Position numbers and translations under genes: made by a program. The notes below the pieces were generated by a model that worked only from the letters and a program-made list of their open reading frames with translations, did no database searches and was not told where the DNA came from. A stretch of 20,527 bases of DNA from JACPGQ01 sp039798685 (GTDB lineage Bacteria; Patescibacteriota; Microgenomatia; Levybacterales; UBA12049): positions 1-20,527 of the forward strand of contig JBDKFM010000017.1 in assembly GCA_039798685.1 (NCBI GenBank), in the 5' to 3' direction. This document shows positions 1 to 7,670 of this stretch, piece after piece (the first letter of the stretch is position 1; the number at the start of each line of letters is the position of its first letter).

Positions 1-463
1 ACTGTATATACTGCTCATAGTCTTTAGTCTTTTTATAACTTACTCTGTATTTCCACTTATGAATCCAGGGAAAATAGCAGCCTATTACACAAACTTCCTT
101 TCTTATGTCTCAGGTAACAAATCGACAACAGACTATTATGCCTTCTTCGATAAAGATGTCCCTGAAGACTACGAGGTCGCTGCGTTTTTAAATCTCCATC
201 TTAAAAAAAATGACTCGATTTTTCTCTGGGGAAACAGCGCACAGATCTATACACTGACAAATACTCTCCCCCCGGGAAGATATGCCGTCGCCTATCACAT
301 AAATTCAGAGGCTGCTTTTTCAGAAACACAAGAAGCGATCGATCTGAAAAAACCGAGATATATCGTCATCCAACCGGGCATCGCTCTTCCGCAACTTCAC
401 TTGAGTGCATACTCCTATTTGGCGACAATCGGCGCGACGGATATATATGAAAGAACATATTAA
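1..463 (+). CDS. C-terminal part of a membrane glycosyltransferase-like protein (GT-C/GT39 type), truncated by the window edge
   Basis: The reading frame is open from base 2 to the TAA at 461-463, so the gene begins outside the window. The visible part starts with a hydrophobic stretch, probably the last membrane helix, and continues into a soluble tail of about 130 residues. The tail carries DSIFLWGNSAQIY followed by LPPGRYAVAYH, which resembles the C-terminal periplasmic portion of ArnT/PMT-like GT-C glycosyltransferases that use polyprenyl-phosphate sugars. That assignment is from general recognition of the pattern; the catalytic N-terminal loop is not visible. The downstream genes (a polyprenyl-phosphate sugar transferase homologue and a UbiA-family enzyme) fit a lipid-carrier glycan cluster. 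The ATG at 59 is internal and is not the start. Confidence 0.6.
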   Translation, partial: LYILLIVFSLFITYSVFPLMNPGKIAAYYTNFLSYVSGNKSTTDYYAFFDKDVPEDYEVAAFLNLHLKKNDSIFLWGNSAQIYTLTNTLPPGRYAVAYHINSEAAFSETQEAIDLKKPRYIVIQPGIALPQLHLSAYSYLATIGATDIYERTY

Positions 464-800
464 GACACTGACTGCAGACAACATAACACGTTCAATGATG
501 GCAACGTCAGTTGTGCTTTTCGTTGTGCAACTTGGCATCATCCTCTTCTCTTATCAGAATCTTCCGCCTGTAATTCCTCTTTTTAATCAACTACCATGGG
601 GAGCGGAGCGTCTCGGAACCAGACTTAGCATATTTCTTCCGTTCACGACAGCGCTGATATGCGCATTTACGAATCTCGTTCTTGCGAGTATTACCTACAA
701 TGCAATGCCTCTCGTGGCACGGATAATGGGAGTAACAAGTTTTCTCGTTTCGCTTCTCTGTCTTATTTTTACAATACGAACTATACTATTAATAACCTAA
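447..800 (+). CDS. Small membrane protein with three predicted helices, function unknown
   Basis: This is a 117-residue protein. I chose the ATG at 447, 17 bp inside the end of the preceding gene, because the longer frame from 405 adds a basic, non-hydrophobic stretch that lies wholly inside the upstream gene. Hydrophobic segments lie at about residues 19-37, 60-82 and 92-115. Between the first two is the loop LPPVIPLFNQLPWGAERL, whose proline/aromatic pattern looks like a conserved family motif and faintly resembles the DUF1648 motif. There is no Shine-Dalgarno sequence, so translational coupling to the upstream gene is likely. Its place between a GT-C-like enzyme and a sugar-phosphate transferase suggests an accessory role in envelope glycan synthesis, which is inference only. 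Confidence 0.65.
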   Translation: MKEHIKTLTADNITRSMMATSVVLFVVQLGIILFSYQNLPPVIPLFNQLPWGAERLGTRLSIFLPFTTALICAFTNLVLASITYNAMPLVARIMGVTSFLVSLLCLIFTIRTILLIT

Positions 801-801
801 T

Positions 802-1878
802 ATGATGATCCAGTACTCCCTGTTTTTTCTTCTCGGATTTCTCATTACGGCACTTCTGACACCTCTTGTCATCACACTTATGAAAAAATGGCACGTTGTT
901 GATGATCCTTCCTCACGTATACATCCGGGAATTATTCACAACAAACCAATTCCCAGAGGAGGTGGACTCGCTCTTTTTCTCGGAGCACTCATCACATCCC
1001 TCCTACTACTTCCTTTTTCTTTGCAACTCAGCGGCATCTTTATAGCCGCATCACTAGCGATGCTCGTCGGACTTTATGATGATACGCTCAATGCAAAAGG
1101 GGAAGATCTTTCACCATACATACGCTTCCTGACAAATATCCTCTGCGCTGTGATCGTGGTACTCTCTGGCGTGACGATACAATTTGTCACAAACCCATTC
1201 GGAGGAATACTTCTCCTCAATGAGCCACTCGTCACACTGAACGGAGTCTCCGTATCCCTCGCACATGGCGTTACGATCCTCTGGATCGTCTGGGTAATGA
1301 ACATGCTGAACTGGAGCAAGGGAGTTGACGGACAGATGCCAGGTATTGTAGGAATCTCGGCACTTGTAATCGGACTATTAAGTCTACAAACAGCAGGGAC
1401 TCAGTATGGCCTCCTCGATGCAAATCTGTCATTTATCGTTAGCGGTGTCTCGTTCGGATTTCTTCTCTACAACTACTATCCTGCACGGATTTTCCCAGGT
1501 TACGGTGCGACTGCACTCTACCTCCTCCTTGCCGTTGCATCAATTCTCTCAAGTGCAAAACTTGCAACTGCTGTACTGGTCATGGGAATCCCAACTATAG
1601 ACGCGCTCTTTACAATCGCCAGACGAATACTCTCAGGAAAATCGCCATTCTGGCATGACAACAAGCACCTACACCATCTCCTGCTACGCATGGGACTGAG
1701 TCAGAGAAGTATCGCATTGTCATACTGGCTGTTTTCTGCTATATTGGGAACGATTTCCCTCTCGCTTGAGAGCAAAAGTAAGTTTTTTGCATTGAGCATG
1801 CTGGTAGTCCTTGCAGGAGGGGCTTTGCTATTTTTACATTTTATCCTTCGGAAAAGCGATGAAACGGTCACTACGTAA
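802..1878 (+). CDS. WecA/MraY-family polyprenyl-phosphate sugar-1-phosphate transferase homologue with altered catalytic motifs
   Basis: This 358-residue protein has about ten hydrophobic segments, as in the glycosyltransferase-4 family that moves a sugar-1-phosphate onto undecaprenyl/decaprenyl phosphate at the inner face of the membrane. Recognisable family features in order are DDPSSRIHPG and NKPIPRGGG (residues 34-55), the Asp pair in GLYDD (D93, D94), NMLNWSKGVDGQMPG (167-181), FPGYGATALY (231-240) and the WecA-like KHLHHLLLRMGLSQR (288-302). Two positions differ from the canonical family. The acidic residue of NxxDGxDG is K173, and the Asp of GDxGS is Y234. The enzyme may therefore use a different substrate or mechanism, or be inactive. 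It starts one base after the previous stop and overlaps the next gene by 20 bp. WecA-like is more likely than true MraY because of the HLHHL motif. Confidence 0.85.
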   Translation: MMIQYSLFFLLGFLITALLTPLVITLMKKWHVVDDPSSRIHPGIIHNKPIPRGGGLALFLGALITSLLLLPFSLQLSGIFIAASLAMLVGLYDDTLNAKGEDLSPYIRFLTNILCAVIVVLSGVTIQFVTNPFGGILLLNEPLVTLNGVSVSLAHGVTILWIVWVMNMLNWSKGVDGQMPGIVGISALVIGLLSLQTAGTQYGLLDANLSFIVSGVSFGFLLYNYYPARIFPGYGATALYLLLAVASILSSAKLATAVLVMGIPTIDALFTIARRILSGKSPFWHDNKHLHHLLLRMGLSQRSIALSYWLFSAILGTISLSLESKSKFFALSMLVVLAGGALLFLHFILRKSDETVTT

Positions 1879-2803
1879 TGTCTTACGACTACTTCGACCT
1901 CGCCAATGGATTAAAAATCTAGCAATTTTTGGTGCAATTACGTTCGGCGGAGAACTCTTCAACCTTCCTGTACTGACAAATGTTATCTACGGATTTCTTA
2001 TCTTCTGCGCCGTTTCCTCAGGAATTTATATCATCAATGACATTTTTGATAGGGAAAAGGACAAACTCCACCCTTTTAAAAAATTCCGACCCCTTGCACA
2101 CGGGGATATCTCACTCGGAGTAGCGATCTTTCTGGCGATTCTTCTCATCGGCTCTGCAACAATAGCGAGTTATTTCATCAACCCCGCTTTCTTTCTTATC
2201 ACAATGATTTACCTGCTCCTTCAGTTTTCGTACTCTGCATTTCTCAAACATATTACTGTCATTGATATTCTTGCACTTGCAGGAGGCTATATCCTACGGG
2301 TCTATGCAGGTGAATTTGCAAGTGATAATCACATCTCAGTCTGGCTGCTGCTGACGACAATTTCACTCTCCCTCTTCCTTGCTGTCGGAAAAAGAAGATC
2401 TGAACTTACACTCGTGTCAACATACTCAAGCGCACAAATTTCAGCAATCAGAAAAACACTCTCACACTACTCCGACCGATTACTTGATGTCTATGCATCT
2501 ATTTTTGCTACTTCAACCTTCATCACATATTCGTTATTTACCTTTTTCCAGGATGAAACACCACTTTCGATAACAAACCAACTCCTCCTTCCTGATTATC
2601 TGCCGAATTATCTCAACAGAAAATGGTTGATGCTGACAATTTTTCCTGTCGTGTACGGACTGATGCGCTATCTGCAGGATATCTATGAGAAACATGAAGG
2701 AGAAAGCCCTGAGAGGGTCATTATTTCGGATAAACCACTCTTAATCAATGTCATTTTATGGGTACTTCTCGTCGTGATTATTATCTATGTAATCGGTGGA
2801 TAA
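1859..2803 (+). CDS. UbiA-family prenyltransferase, decaprenyl-phosphate phosphoribosyltransferase-like
   Basis: This 314-residue polytopic membrane protein belongs to the UbiA family. The first Asp-rich motif is N60-D61-I-F-D64-R-E-K-D68, followed by HPFKKFRPLA. The second half has YSAFLKHITVIDILALAGGY (D136) and ILRVYAGE, then LAVGKRRSEL (175-183). This combination is typical of the branch that transfers 5-phosphoribosyl diphosphate to decaprenyl phosphate, the first step toward decaprenyl-phospho-arabinose in mycobacteria. The ATG at 1859 is preferred over 1811 because the family begins just before RPRQWIKN, and the earlier frame only adds residues encoded inside the upstream gene. The gene ends 6 bp from the stop of a convergent gene. 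The acceptor lipid and final sugar cannot be read from the sequence. Confidence 0.85.
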   Translation: MKRSLRNVLRLLRPRQWIKNLAIFGAITFGGELFNLPVLTNVIYGFLIFCAVSSGIYIINDIFDREKDKLHPFKKFRPLAHGDISLGVAIFLAILLIGSATIASYFINPAFFLITMIYLLLQFSYSAFLKHITVIDILALAGGYILRVYAGEFASDNHISVWLLLTTISLSLFLAVGKRRSELTLVSTYSSAQISAIRKTLSHYSDRLLDVYASIFATSTFITYSLFTFFQDETPLSITNQLLLPDYLPNYLNRKWLMLTIFPVVYGLMRYLQDIYEKHEGESPERVIISDKPLLINVILWVLLVVIIIYVIGG

Positions 2804-2809
2804 TGATAT

Positions 2810-3682
2810 TTACTCTTTCTTTTGAGCGTACTGTGCGCTGATCCATCCCTTAACTCCGCTTTGTAATGAGATCTGATACCATCCCTCAATCTCCTCGATA
2901 ACTTCATACTCTTCACCAGGTGACACACGGCCAATCTCTACACCAGCAAGTGAACTATCATCCCGTACCCTGAGAAATCCCGTTCCTGTCTCAAGAATTA
3001 TGATTTTCGTGACGGATATCCCAGGTGTCGGTGTGGCAGATGAGGATGCGACCTCCGAAGCACCAGCGATAAATGCGGGATCTATTCCGAGATACCCCTT
3101 GGCAACAAGCTTAAACCCATTCGTCGCCCTTATCCGAATGGATTTAATTTTATAACCCGCCTTCTGCAACGTCAACGTATGATCTGATTCTGTGAGATCA
3201 GAGACCTGCAAGGGAGTTTTCCCTTTTGCGACATCATCGATAAATACTTCTGCTCCTTCCGGAATTGAGACAATCGTGAGTTCATTTATTTTTTTATCAG
3301 GAAGCGTGGTCAGTGAGATCACAACACCCTCTGAAGATGCACCCTCTGCAAACTTTCGGTCTACAACAGTCAGTACTGATTTCTCAATCGTGATTTTTTC
3401 CTGAAACTCTGCAAACGATCCTTCTGTCGGAACAAGACGAAGTGTGTATTCACCAACAGGCAACATCTCCTGCACTTTTTTCACTCCCACATCATCTGAC
3501 TTCGGACATCTGCAAAGAGGCGTTGTCCCAAGATACTCTCCGTTGAGATATACCTTACTTTGCGGTGAAGCGGTCACCTGCAACGCTCCTTTATCATTAC
3601 CTTTGAGAAAAAAAATGTAGAACGCAATTCCTGCTGCTCCGAGTATAAAGAAAAAAAGTAAAATAAAAAGTGCTTTTTTCAT
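2810..3682 (-). CDS. Membrane-anchored protein with two PEGA domains and a C-terminal bacterial SH3 domain
   Basis: This 290-residue protein has a lysine-flanked hydrophobic anchor at residues 4-26 and an otherwise extracellular body. A first PEGA-type repeat spans about 33-112 (VYLNGEYLGTTPL), and a second spans about 134-196 (SIPEGAEVFIDDVAKGKTPL). A Ser/Thr/Pro linker (211-222) leads into an SH3b-type domain (223-286) with FLRVRDDSS and GWYQISLQSGVKGWIS. PEGA and SH3b domains are generally associated with surface and cell-wall proteins, so peptidoglycan or surface binding is the likely role. A GTG 21 bases upstream in frame could be read as a start. It overlaps the predicted -10 box (3702-3707), so the transcript should begin downstream of it and ATG 3682 is preferred. 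There is no Shine-Dalgarno sequence. Confidence 0.85.
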   Translation of the reverse strand: MKKALFILLFFFILGAAGIAFYIFFLKGNDKGALQVTASPQSKVYLNGEYLGTTPLCRCPKSDDVGVKKVQEMLPVGEYTLRLVPTEGSFAEFQEKITIEKSVLTVVDRKFAEGASSEGVVISLTTLPDKKINELTIVSIPEGAEVFIDDVAKGKTPLQVSDLTESDHTLTLQKAGYKIKSIRIRATNGFKLVAKGYLGIDPAFIAGASEVASSSATPTPGISVTKIIILETGTGFLRVRDDSSLAGVEIGRVSPGEEYEVIEEIEGWYQISLQSGVKGWISAQYAQKKE

Positions 3683-3701
3683 GGTGGCGATGAAGGATAT
3701 C

Positions 3702-3731
3702 ACTATAGCACAGGCGGGAACTTTTTCTCAA
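3702..3731 (-). promoter_or_regulatory. Predicted sigma-70-type promoter of the PEGA-SH3 gene
   Basis: On the minus strand, TTGAGA (3726-3731) is followed by an 18-bp spacer and TATAGT (3702-3707), with the extended -10 dinucleotide TG one base before it. The predicted transcription start is near 3695, leaving a 5' untranslated region of only about 12 bases before ATG 3682. The -35 box sits just beyond the stop of the upstream pyrophosphatase gene, so this gene can be transcribed apart from lysS. Confidence 0.65.
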
Positions 3732-3734
3732 TCG

Positions 3735-4346
3735 CTATAACAGTAGTTTTTCTTTAAGTAACGGCGTAATCAGTAACACAGACTGCCGTCGATGATTTAG
3801 CTGACGCATCTGATCAACTGAGAGCGACTCATCATGATAATACCTCCCTAATGACGGAAGGAAAAAAAACAGACGGTAGGGAAGACCGTCACTTTTTGCA
3901 ACAAACGGCTCCCTCGCTATCACTCCCTGTATCTCACCCCGACTCGTCCAAACCTCACCGCTAGGGAGTGCAAACGCGACAACATTCACAAACCGTGCAT
4001 CTCTATTCTCTTCGGGGAGAGAAGCAGCAATAGATCGCATATGCGCTATAAGTTCCTCCTCAGATGCATTTTCTCCAATCCAGCGTTTGCTTCTGACTCC
4101 CGGTGCATCATCTAATGCGGAAATCTCTATGCCCCCGTCATCAGCCAAAGACGGAAGTCCGGATTTTTTTGCATAATACACCGCTTTCTTTTTCGCGTTT
4201 TCCTCGTAGGTAAAAAACTCTTCTTCAACATCATCCTCAATACCCTCCTCGGCAAGAGAAACAGTGTTCAATGGAAGCCCGTGAAGAAATCCTGTGAGCT
4301 CCTGAAGTTTTCCGGGGTTTTTCGTAGCAATAAGCAGCTTCTTCAT
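3735..4346 (-). CDS. rdgB: RdgB/HAM1-family XTP/dITP diphosphatase (non-canonical purine NTP pyrophosphatase)
   Basis: This 203-residue protein has the usual family length. It should hydrolyse XTP, ITP and dITP to the monophosphates and so clean the nucleotide pool. The N-terminal motif ATKNPGKLQEL (7-17) and the central LADDGGIEISALDDAPGVRS (67-86) match the family's (S/T)xNxxK and LADDSGLEVDALxGxPGVxS signatures. The usual GFGYDPxF segment reads GLPYRLFFFLP (154-164), and the C-terminal SHRxxA reads NHRRQS (184-189). The aspartate of YDP is therefore absent, which may shift specificity. The start codon overlaps the lysS stop as ATGA, so the two genes are probably translationally coupled. 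No unrelated family fits, but exact substrate preference is open. Confidence 0.88.
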   Translation of the reverse strand: MKKLLIATKNPGKLQELTGFLHGLPLNTVSLAEEGIEDDVEEEFFTYEENAKKKAVYYAKKSGLPSLADDGGIEISALDDAPGVRSKRWIGENASEEELIAHMRSIAASLPEENRDARFVNVVAFALPSGEVWTSRGEIQGVIAREPFVAKSDGLPYRLFFFLPSLGRYYHDESLSVDQMRQLNHRRQSVLLITPLLKEKLLL

Positions 4347-6511
4347 CCGGTGGTCACACCAATCACATCAATCTTCCCTCCGCAATACTGCATGATCTTC
4401 TCACATGCCTCATTCAGCACTGCATACACTTTTTCCGGAGAAATATCGTACACCCCATCAACATTTATATAAAGATTTTTTGTGTCAAGACTGACAGCAG
4501 TCCGCTTTGCGTCTCGGTAATTGAAGTCAATATTATATCCACCTTCCCGATCAAAATATGCCAATTCTTTTTCTGAATATTCAGTCGGTTCGGAATCTCC
4601 AAGCAACAGAATTCTCTCGCCCGGATTCGCAAAGCGAAGTACAGTCGGAAATTGAATCAAATCTAAATCAAATGCACCAACAGATACTCTATTTTTCATA
4701 ACAACAAGATTATATGCATCAACGCAGGTATTCACGGTATACAATCCCTTTTTCGTCGCTACTCTCCGAAGTAAAGCCTCAGGACTCGGACGCCGGGAAT
4801 GCCAATCGACACCCATCGCTTTATAAAGTTTACGATAACTCAAAATCTCCGGAAATGTATTTATTTGCTCTGTGGTAAGTTCTCCCATCTCTTCTAAAAA
4901 TGATGCTTTTTCGGCCTCGAGTGCATCATGTACTTTTTCAATATGTACGCCTTTGATTACGGCAAACCCAACTGAAATGCCGGGAAATGCCTTGGTCACA
5001 CCTGTATCAATTGAAAAAATCTCGGGCTTTTTCAAGATTGTCACTGAATTTTCTGCTCGTGACGGCTTCTCTACTTTCAGTGTCGGAAATAAGACCACTT
5101 CTTTTATCGCCCACTTATTTGTAAAAAACATCGTCAAGCGATCAATTCCAATTCCGATACCACCAAGAGGCGGCATCCCATGTTCCATCGCAGTCAGAAA
5201 ATCTTCATCTACTTGCTGCGCTTCTTCCTTATCTTTCCTCGTTGCATTTGTATCTTTAGTAAACCGCTCACGCTGAATTGCAGGGTCTGTCAGCTCAGAC
5301 CACCCATCACAAATTTCTTTGCCCCCGATATACCCTTCAAAACGCTCAACCCATCCCTCTTTCTTCCTATGCTGCTTTGAGAGCGGACTTATATCCTCCG
5401 GATAATCAATAATAAATGTTGGTTCAAGAAGCGTCTTAGGTATTGTATGATCGAAAATTGCAAACACTAACTGACCCTTTGTTTCGCCACCCAGTATCTG
5501 CATCTCGGGAAGATTCTTTTTTGCATACTCCAGCAAACTCTCTGTCGTCTCATTCTCAACATTTATACCGAGACGTTCCTCCATAATGACTGACATCTCT
5601 ATACGCGGCCATTTCATGCCAATATCAATTTTCTTATCATCAACCTGAAGCACTGTCCCACCGAATAATTTTTTCGCCAGATGCTTAAACAAACCCTCAG
5701 TTACATCCATAACACGATGATAATCAGCATACGCCTCGTACCATTCAATCATCGTAAACTCCGGAAAATGTGTTTGATCTATTCCTTCATTGCGGAAATC
5801 TTTACAGATCTCATAGACTCTCTCATACCCACCGACGATGAGACGCTTCAAATACAACTCATCAGCAATTCTCAGATACATATCCTGATCAAGCGCATTC
5901 AGATGGGTCATAAACGGTTTTGCATTTGCGCCTCCATAGAGTGGCTGTAAAACTGGTGTTTCTGCCTCCCAAAAACCTAAGTTATCTAGATATTCACGTA
6001 TTCCGCTGATCATTTTTGATCGCATATTAAATCGCTCTCGTACCTCAGGATTTAATAACAGATCAAGATATCGTTGCCTGAAACGCGCCTCGACATCTTT
6101 GAGTCCATACCACTGATTCGGAAGTGGTCGTGTCGCTTTTGTCAGAAGTGTATACTCGTCAGGGATAATAGAGATCTCACCCGCTTCAGTTTTTCCGACA
6201 GCACCGGCAACACCAATGATGTCACCAATATCCAGAAGTTTTAAGTTTTTAAACGCTTCAACGCCAATTGTATCTTTCTTAAAAAAGAGCTGAATCTTTC
6301 CGGTCTCGTCATGAAGATCAGCAAATGCTATATTGCCGTGCTCTCTAAACGAAAAAAGTCTCCCCGCGGTGCTCACAGTTTTCCCCTCACTTTTCAACGC
6401 CTCTGCAATCGTATGTGTTTTGGGGTAACTCGCAGCATAAGGGTTCCATCCGATAGCACGAATTTTGGCAATTTTTTCTTTTCTCGTTTTTATGAGCTCT
6501 GAATCATCCAT
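4343..6511 (-). CDS. lysS: Class II lysyl-tRNA synthetase with a C-terminal B3/4-type (tRNA-editing-like) domain
   Basis: This is a 722-residue protein, against about 490-510 for ordinary bacterial LysRS. Residues 1-480 form a complete class II LysRS: OB-fold anticodon-binding domain (about 46-120), motif 1 region GFWEAETPVLQP (179-190), GGANAKPFMTHLNALDQDMY, motif 2 region around ERVYEICKDFRNEG (230-243) and motif 3 LGGIGIGIDRL (449-459). Residues 496-716 form a second domain with RKLYKAMGVDW, SRRPSPEALLRRV, NTCVDAYNLV and NYRDAKRT. I recognise this as a B3/4 domain, the fold that clears mischarged tRNA in the beta subunit of PheRS and also occurs free-standing. The frame is continuous through the junction. 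It overlaps rdgB by 4 bp. Lysyl-tRNA synthesis is secure; a role for the extra domain in editing is inference. Confidence 0.95.
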   Translation of the reverse strand: MDDSELIKTRKEKIAKIRAIGWNPYAASYPKTHTIAEALKSEGKTVSTAGRLFSFREHGNIAFADLHDETGKIQLFFKKDTIGVEAFKNLKLLDIGDIIGVAGAVGKTEAGEISIIPDEYTLLTKATRPLPNQWYGLKDVEARFRQRYLDLLLNPEVRERFNMRSKMISGIREYLDNLGFWEAETPVLQPLYGGANAKPFMTHLNALDQDMYLRIADELYLKRLIVGGYERVYEICKDFRNEGIDQTHFPEFTMIEWYEAYADYHRVMDVTEGLFKHLAKKLFGGTVLQVDDKKIDIGMKWPRIEMSVIMEERLGINVENETTESLLEYAKKNLPEMQILGGETKGQLVFAIFDHTIPKTLLEPTFIIDYPEDISPLSKQHRKKEGWVERFEGYIGGKEICDGWSELTDPAIQRERFTKDTNATRKDKEEAQQVDEDFLTAMEHGMPPLGGIGIGIDRLTMFFTNKWAIKEVVLFPTLKVEKPSRAENSVTILKKPEIFSIDTGVTKAFPGISVGFAVIKGVHIEKVHDALEAEKASFLEEMGELTTEQINTFPEILSYRKLYKAMGVDWHSRRPSPEALLRRVATKKGLYTVNTCVDAYNLVVMKNRVSVGAFDLDLIQFPTVLRFANPGERILLLGDSEPTEYSEKELAYFDREGGYNIDFNYRDAKRTAVSLDTKNLYINVDGVYDISPEKVYAVLNEACEKIMQYCGGKIDVIGVTTG

Positions 6512-6517
6512 ATGGTT

Positions 6518-6546
6518 ATTATAGAGTGTTTCGAAAAAAATGGCAG
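6518..6546 (-). promoter_or_regulatory. Predicted promoter of lysS; mRNA expected to be leaderless
   Basis: On the minus strand a consensus TATAAT (6518-6523) lies 17 bp downstream of CTGCCA (6541-6546), a 4/6 match to the -35 consensus. Only six bases separate the -10 box from the lysS ATG (6509-6511). Transcription normally begins about 6-8 bases after the -10, which would place +1 at or next to the A of the start codon. No Shine-Dalgarno sequence is present. Confidence 0.6.
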
Positions 6547-6553
6547 GGGAAAA

Positions 6554-7669
6554 CTATTTCGCGTGATAAAGAGTGAGAATTCTTTTATATGCTTCCTCTA
6601 TAAGTGCGAGCGATGAAAGTCTGAGCCACTCCTGAGAGGTATGTCCCCCTCCACCAAGTGGGCCCATACTAATAACTGGAATTTTTAATCTGTTTGCAAA
6701 AACATTTTCATCAGCAACTGAGGTCGTATACATTGGCGAGACGTGATGTTTTTCTAAGACCTCTTTTTTTATCACTTGTAGAAACCGATTCTTTCTATCA
6801 ACTTCATAACTTTCCCCATAAGGAGTTTTTCTTGAAACAACCGCGATACTCGCATCAATTTTTTTTGCTTTTACGAGTGCCGTCACATCCTTTAAAAACT
6901 GTGTGCTTGTCACACCCGGTGTTGTGAGTAGAGAAAATTGCAACACTGCACGATCAGGAATCGCAAAAGAATCTGTTTCTGAATGGAGCGAGTGAGCGAC
7001 AATTTTAGTCTGACCCAATCGTGGATGTTTTGGAAATTTCATTTTCTTAAAAATCTGAATAAGCTCTGCCGCGTGCTCAATTGCATTGACACCTTTTTCA
7101 CTTTCTGCTGCATGAGTTTTTTTGCCTCTTATTTCCGCCTCAAATAAGATTCTCCCTTTTCTTCCAAAACAACTGGTAAAAGACTTTGCATGATCCGGAA
7201 CCTGACCACTTTCTCCTGCAACCAAAAATCCGATATCATTCACAAGCCCGGAATTTACTACATCATGAGCTCCTTGCGAGATATCTTCTTCATCACAACA
7301 AAAAATCACACGAAGAGGGTACTTATTTTCAACGGCAAACGCTGCCGTTTGCAAAATCGCAGCAATACCACCCTTCATATCTTCTGCACCCAAACCCCGA
7401 GCAATGTCGCCATCAATATGTAATGTATATGGATATTTCCGTTCAGAAAAATTATTCGGCACTGTATCCATATGCCCATAAAATGCTAAGTATTTTTTTG
7501 CGACTCCGTATGTCGCGACGATGTTATAACGAGTCGAAGATGTCTTTACTTTCTGCACACGAAACCCGAGATCTTTGAGATATTCAGTGAGAAAATCAGC
7601 AATTTCTTTCTCATCCGGAAAACTTGATGGTATACTGACAAGCTTTTTCAGCAGTGCAAGAGTTGTCAT
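6554..7669 (-). CDS. M20-family zinc metallopeptidase/deacylase (ArgE/DapE/carboxypeptidase G2-like)
   Basis: This 371-residue protein has the full set of metal and catalytic positions of the M20 family: GHMD (H66, D68), the bridging D97 in GAEDMKGG, the E127-E128 pair in CDEE, E153 in AGES, and H343 in GGGHTSQEW. The dimerisation (lid) domain is the stretch between about 170 and 285. M20 enzymes remove an N-acyl group or cleave a C-terminal residue with two zinc ions in the cytoplasm. The substrate (acetyl-ornithine, succinyl-DAP, a dipeptide or other) cannot be told from sequence. It starts one base after the stop of the ATP-grasp gene, so the two are almost certainly one operon. A ligase forming an amide and a hydrolase breaking one suggests a short pathway or a modification cycle. 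There is no clear Shine-Dalgarno sequence. Confidence 0.88.
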   Translation of the reverse strand: MTTLALLKKLVSIPSSFPDEKEIADFLTEYLKDLGFRVQKVKTSSTRYNIVATYGVAKKYLAFYGHMDTVPNNFSERKYPYTLHIDGDIARGLGAEDMKGGIAAILQTAAFAVENKYPLRVIFCCDEEDISQGAHDVVNSGLVNDIGFLVAGESGQVPDHAKSFTSCFGRKGRILFEAEIRGKKTHAAESEKGVNAIEHAAELIQIFKKMKFPKHPRLGQTKIVAHSLHSETDSFAIPDRAVLQFSLLTTPGVTSTQFLKDVTALVKAKKIDASIAVVSRKTPYGESYEVDRKNRFLQVIKKEVLEKHHVSPMYTTSVADENVFANRLKIPVISMGPLGGGGHTSQEWLRLSSLALIEEAYKRILTLYHAK

Positions 7670-7670
7670 A

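Noticed and set aside
3683..3703. GTG 21 bases upstream as start of the PEGA-SH3 protein
   Set aside because: The GTG overlaps the predicted -10 box, so it would not be in the transcript. The ATG at 3682 gives a normal Lys-flanked signal anchor.
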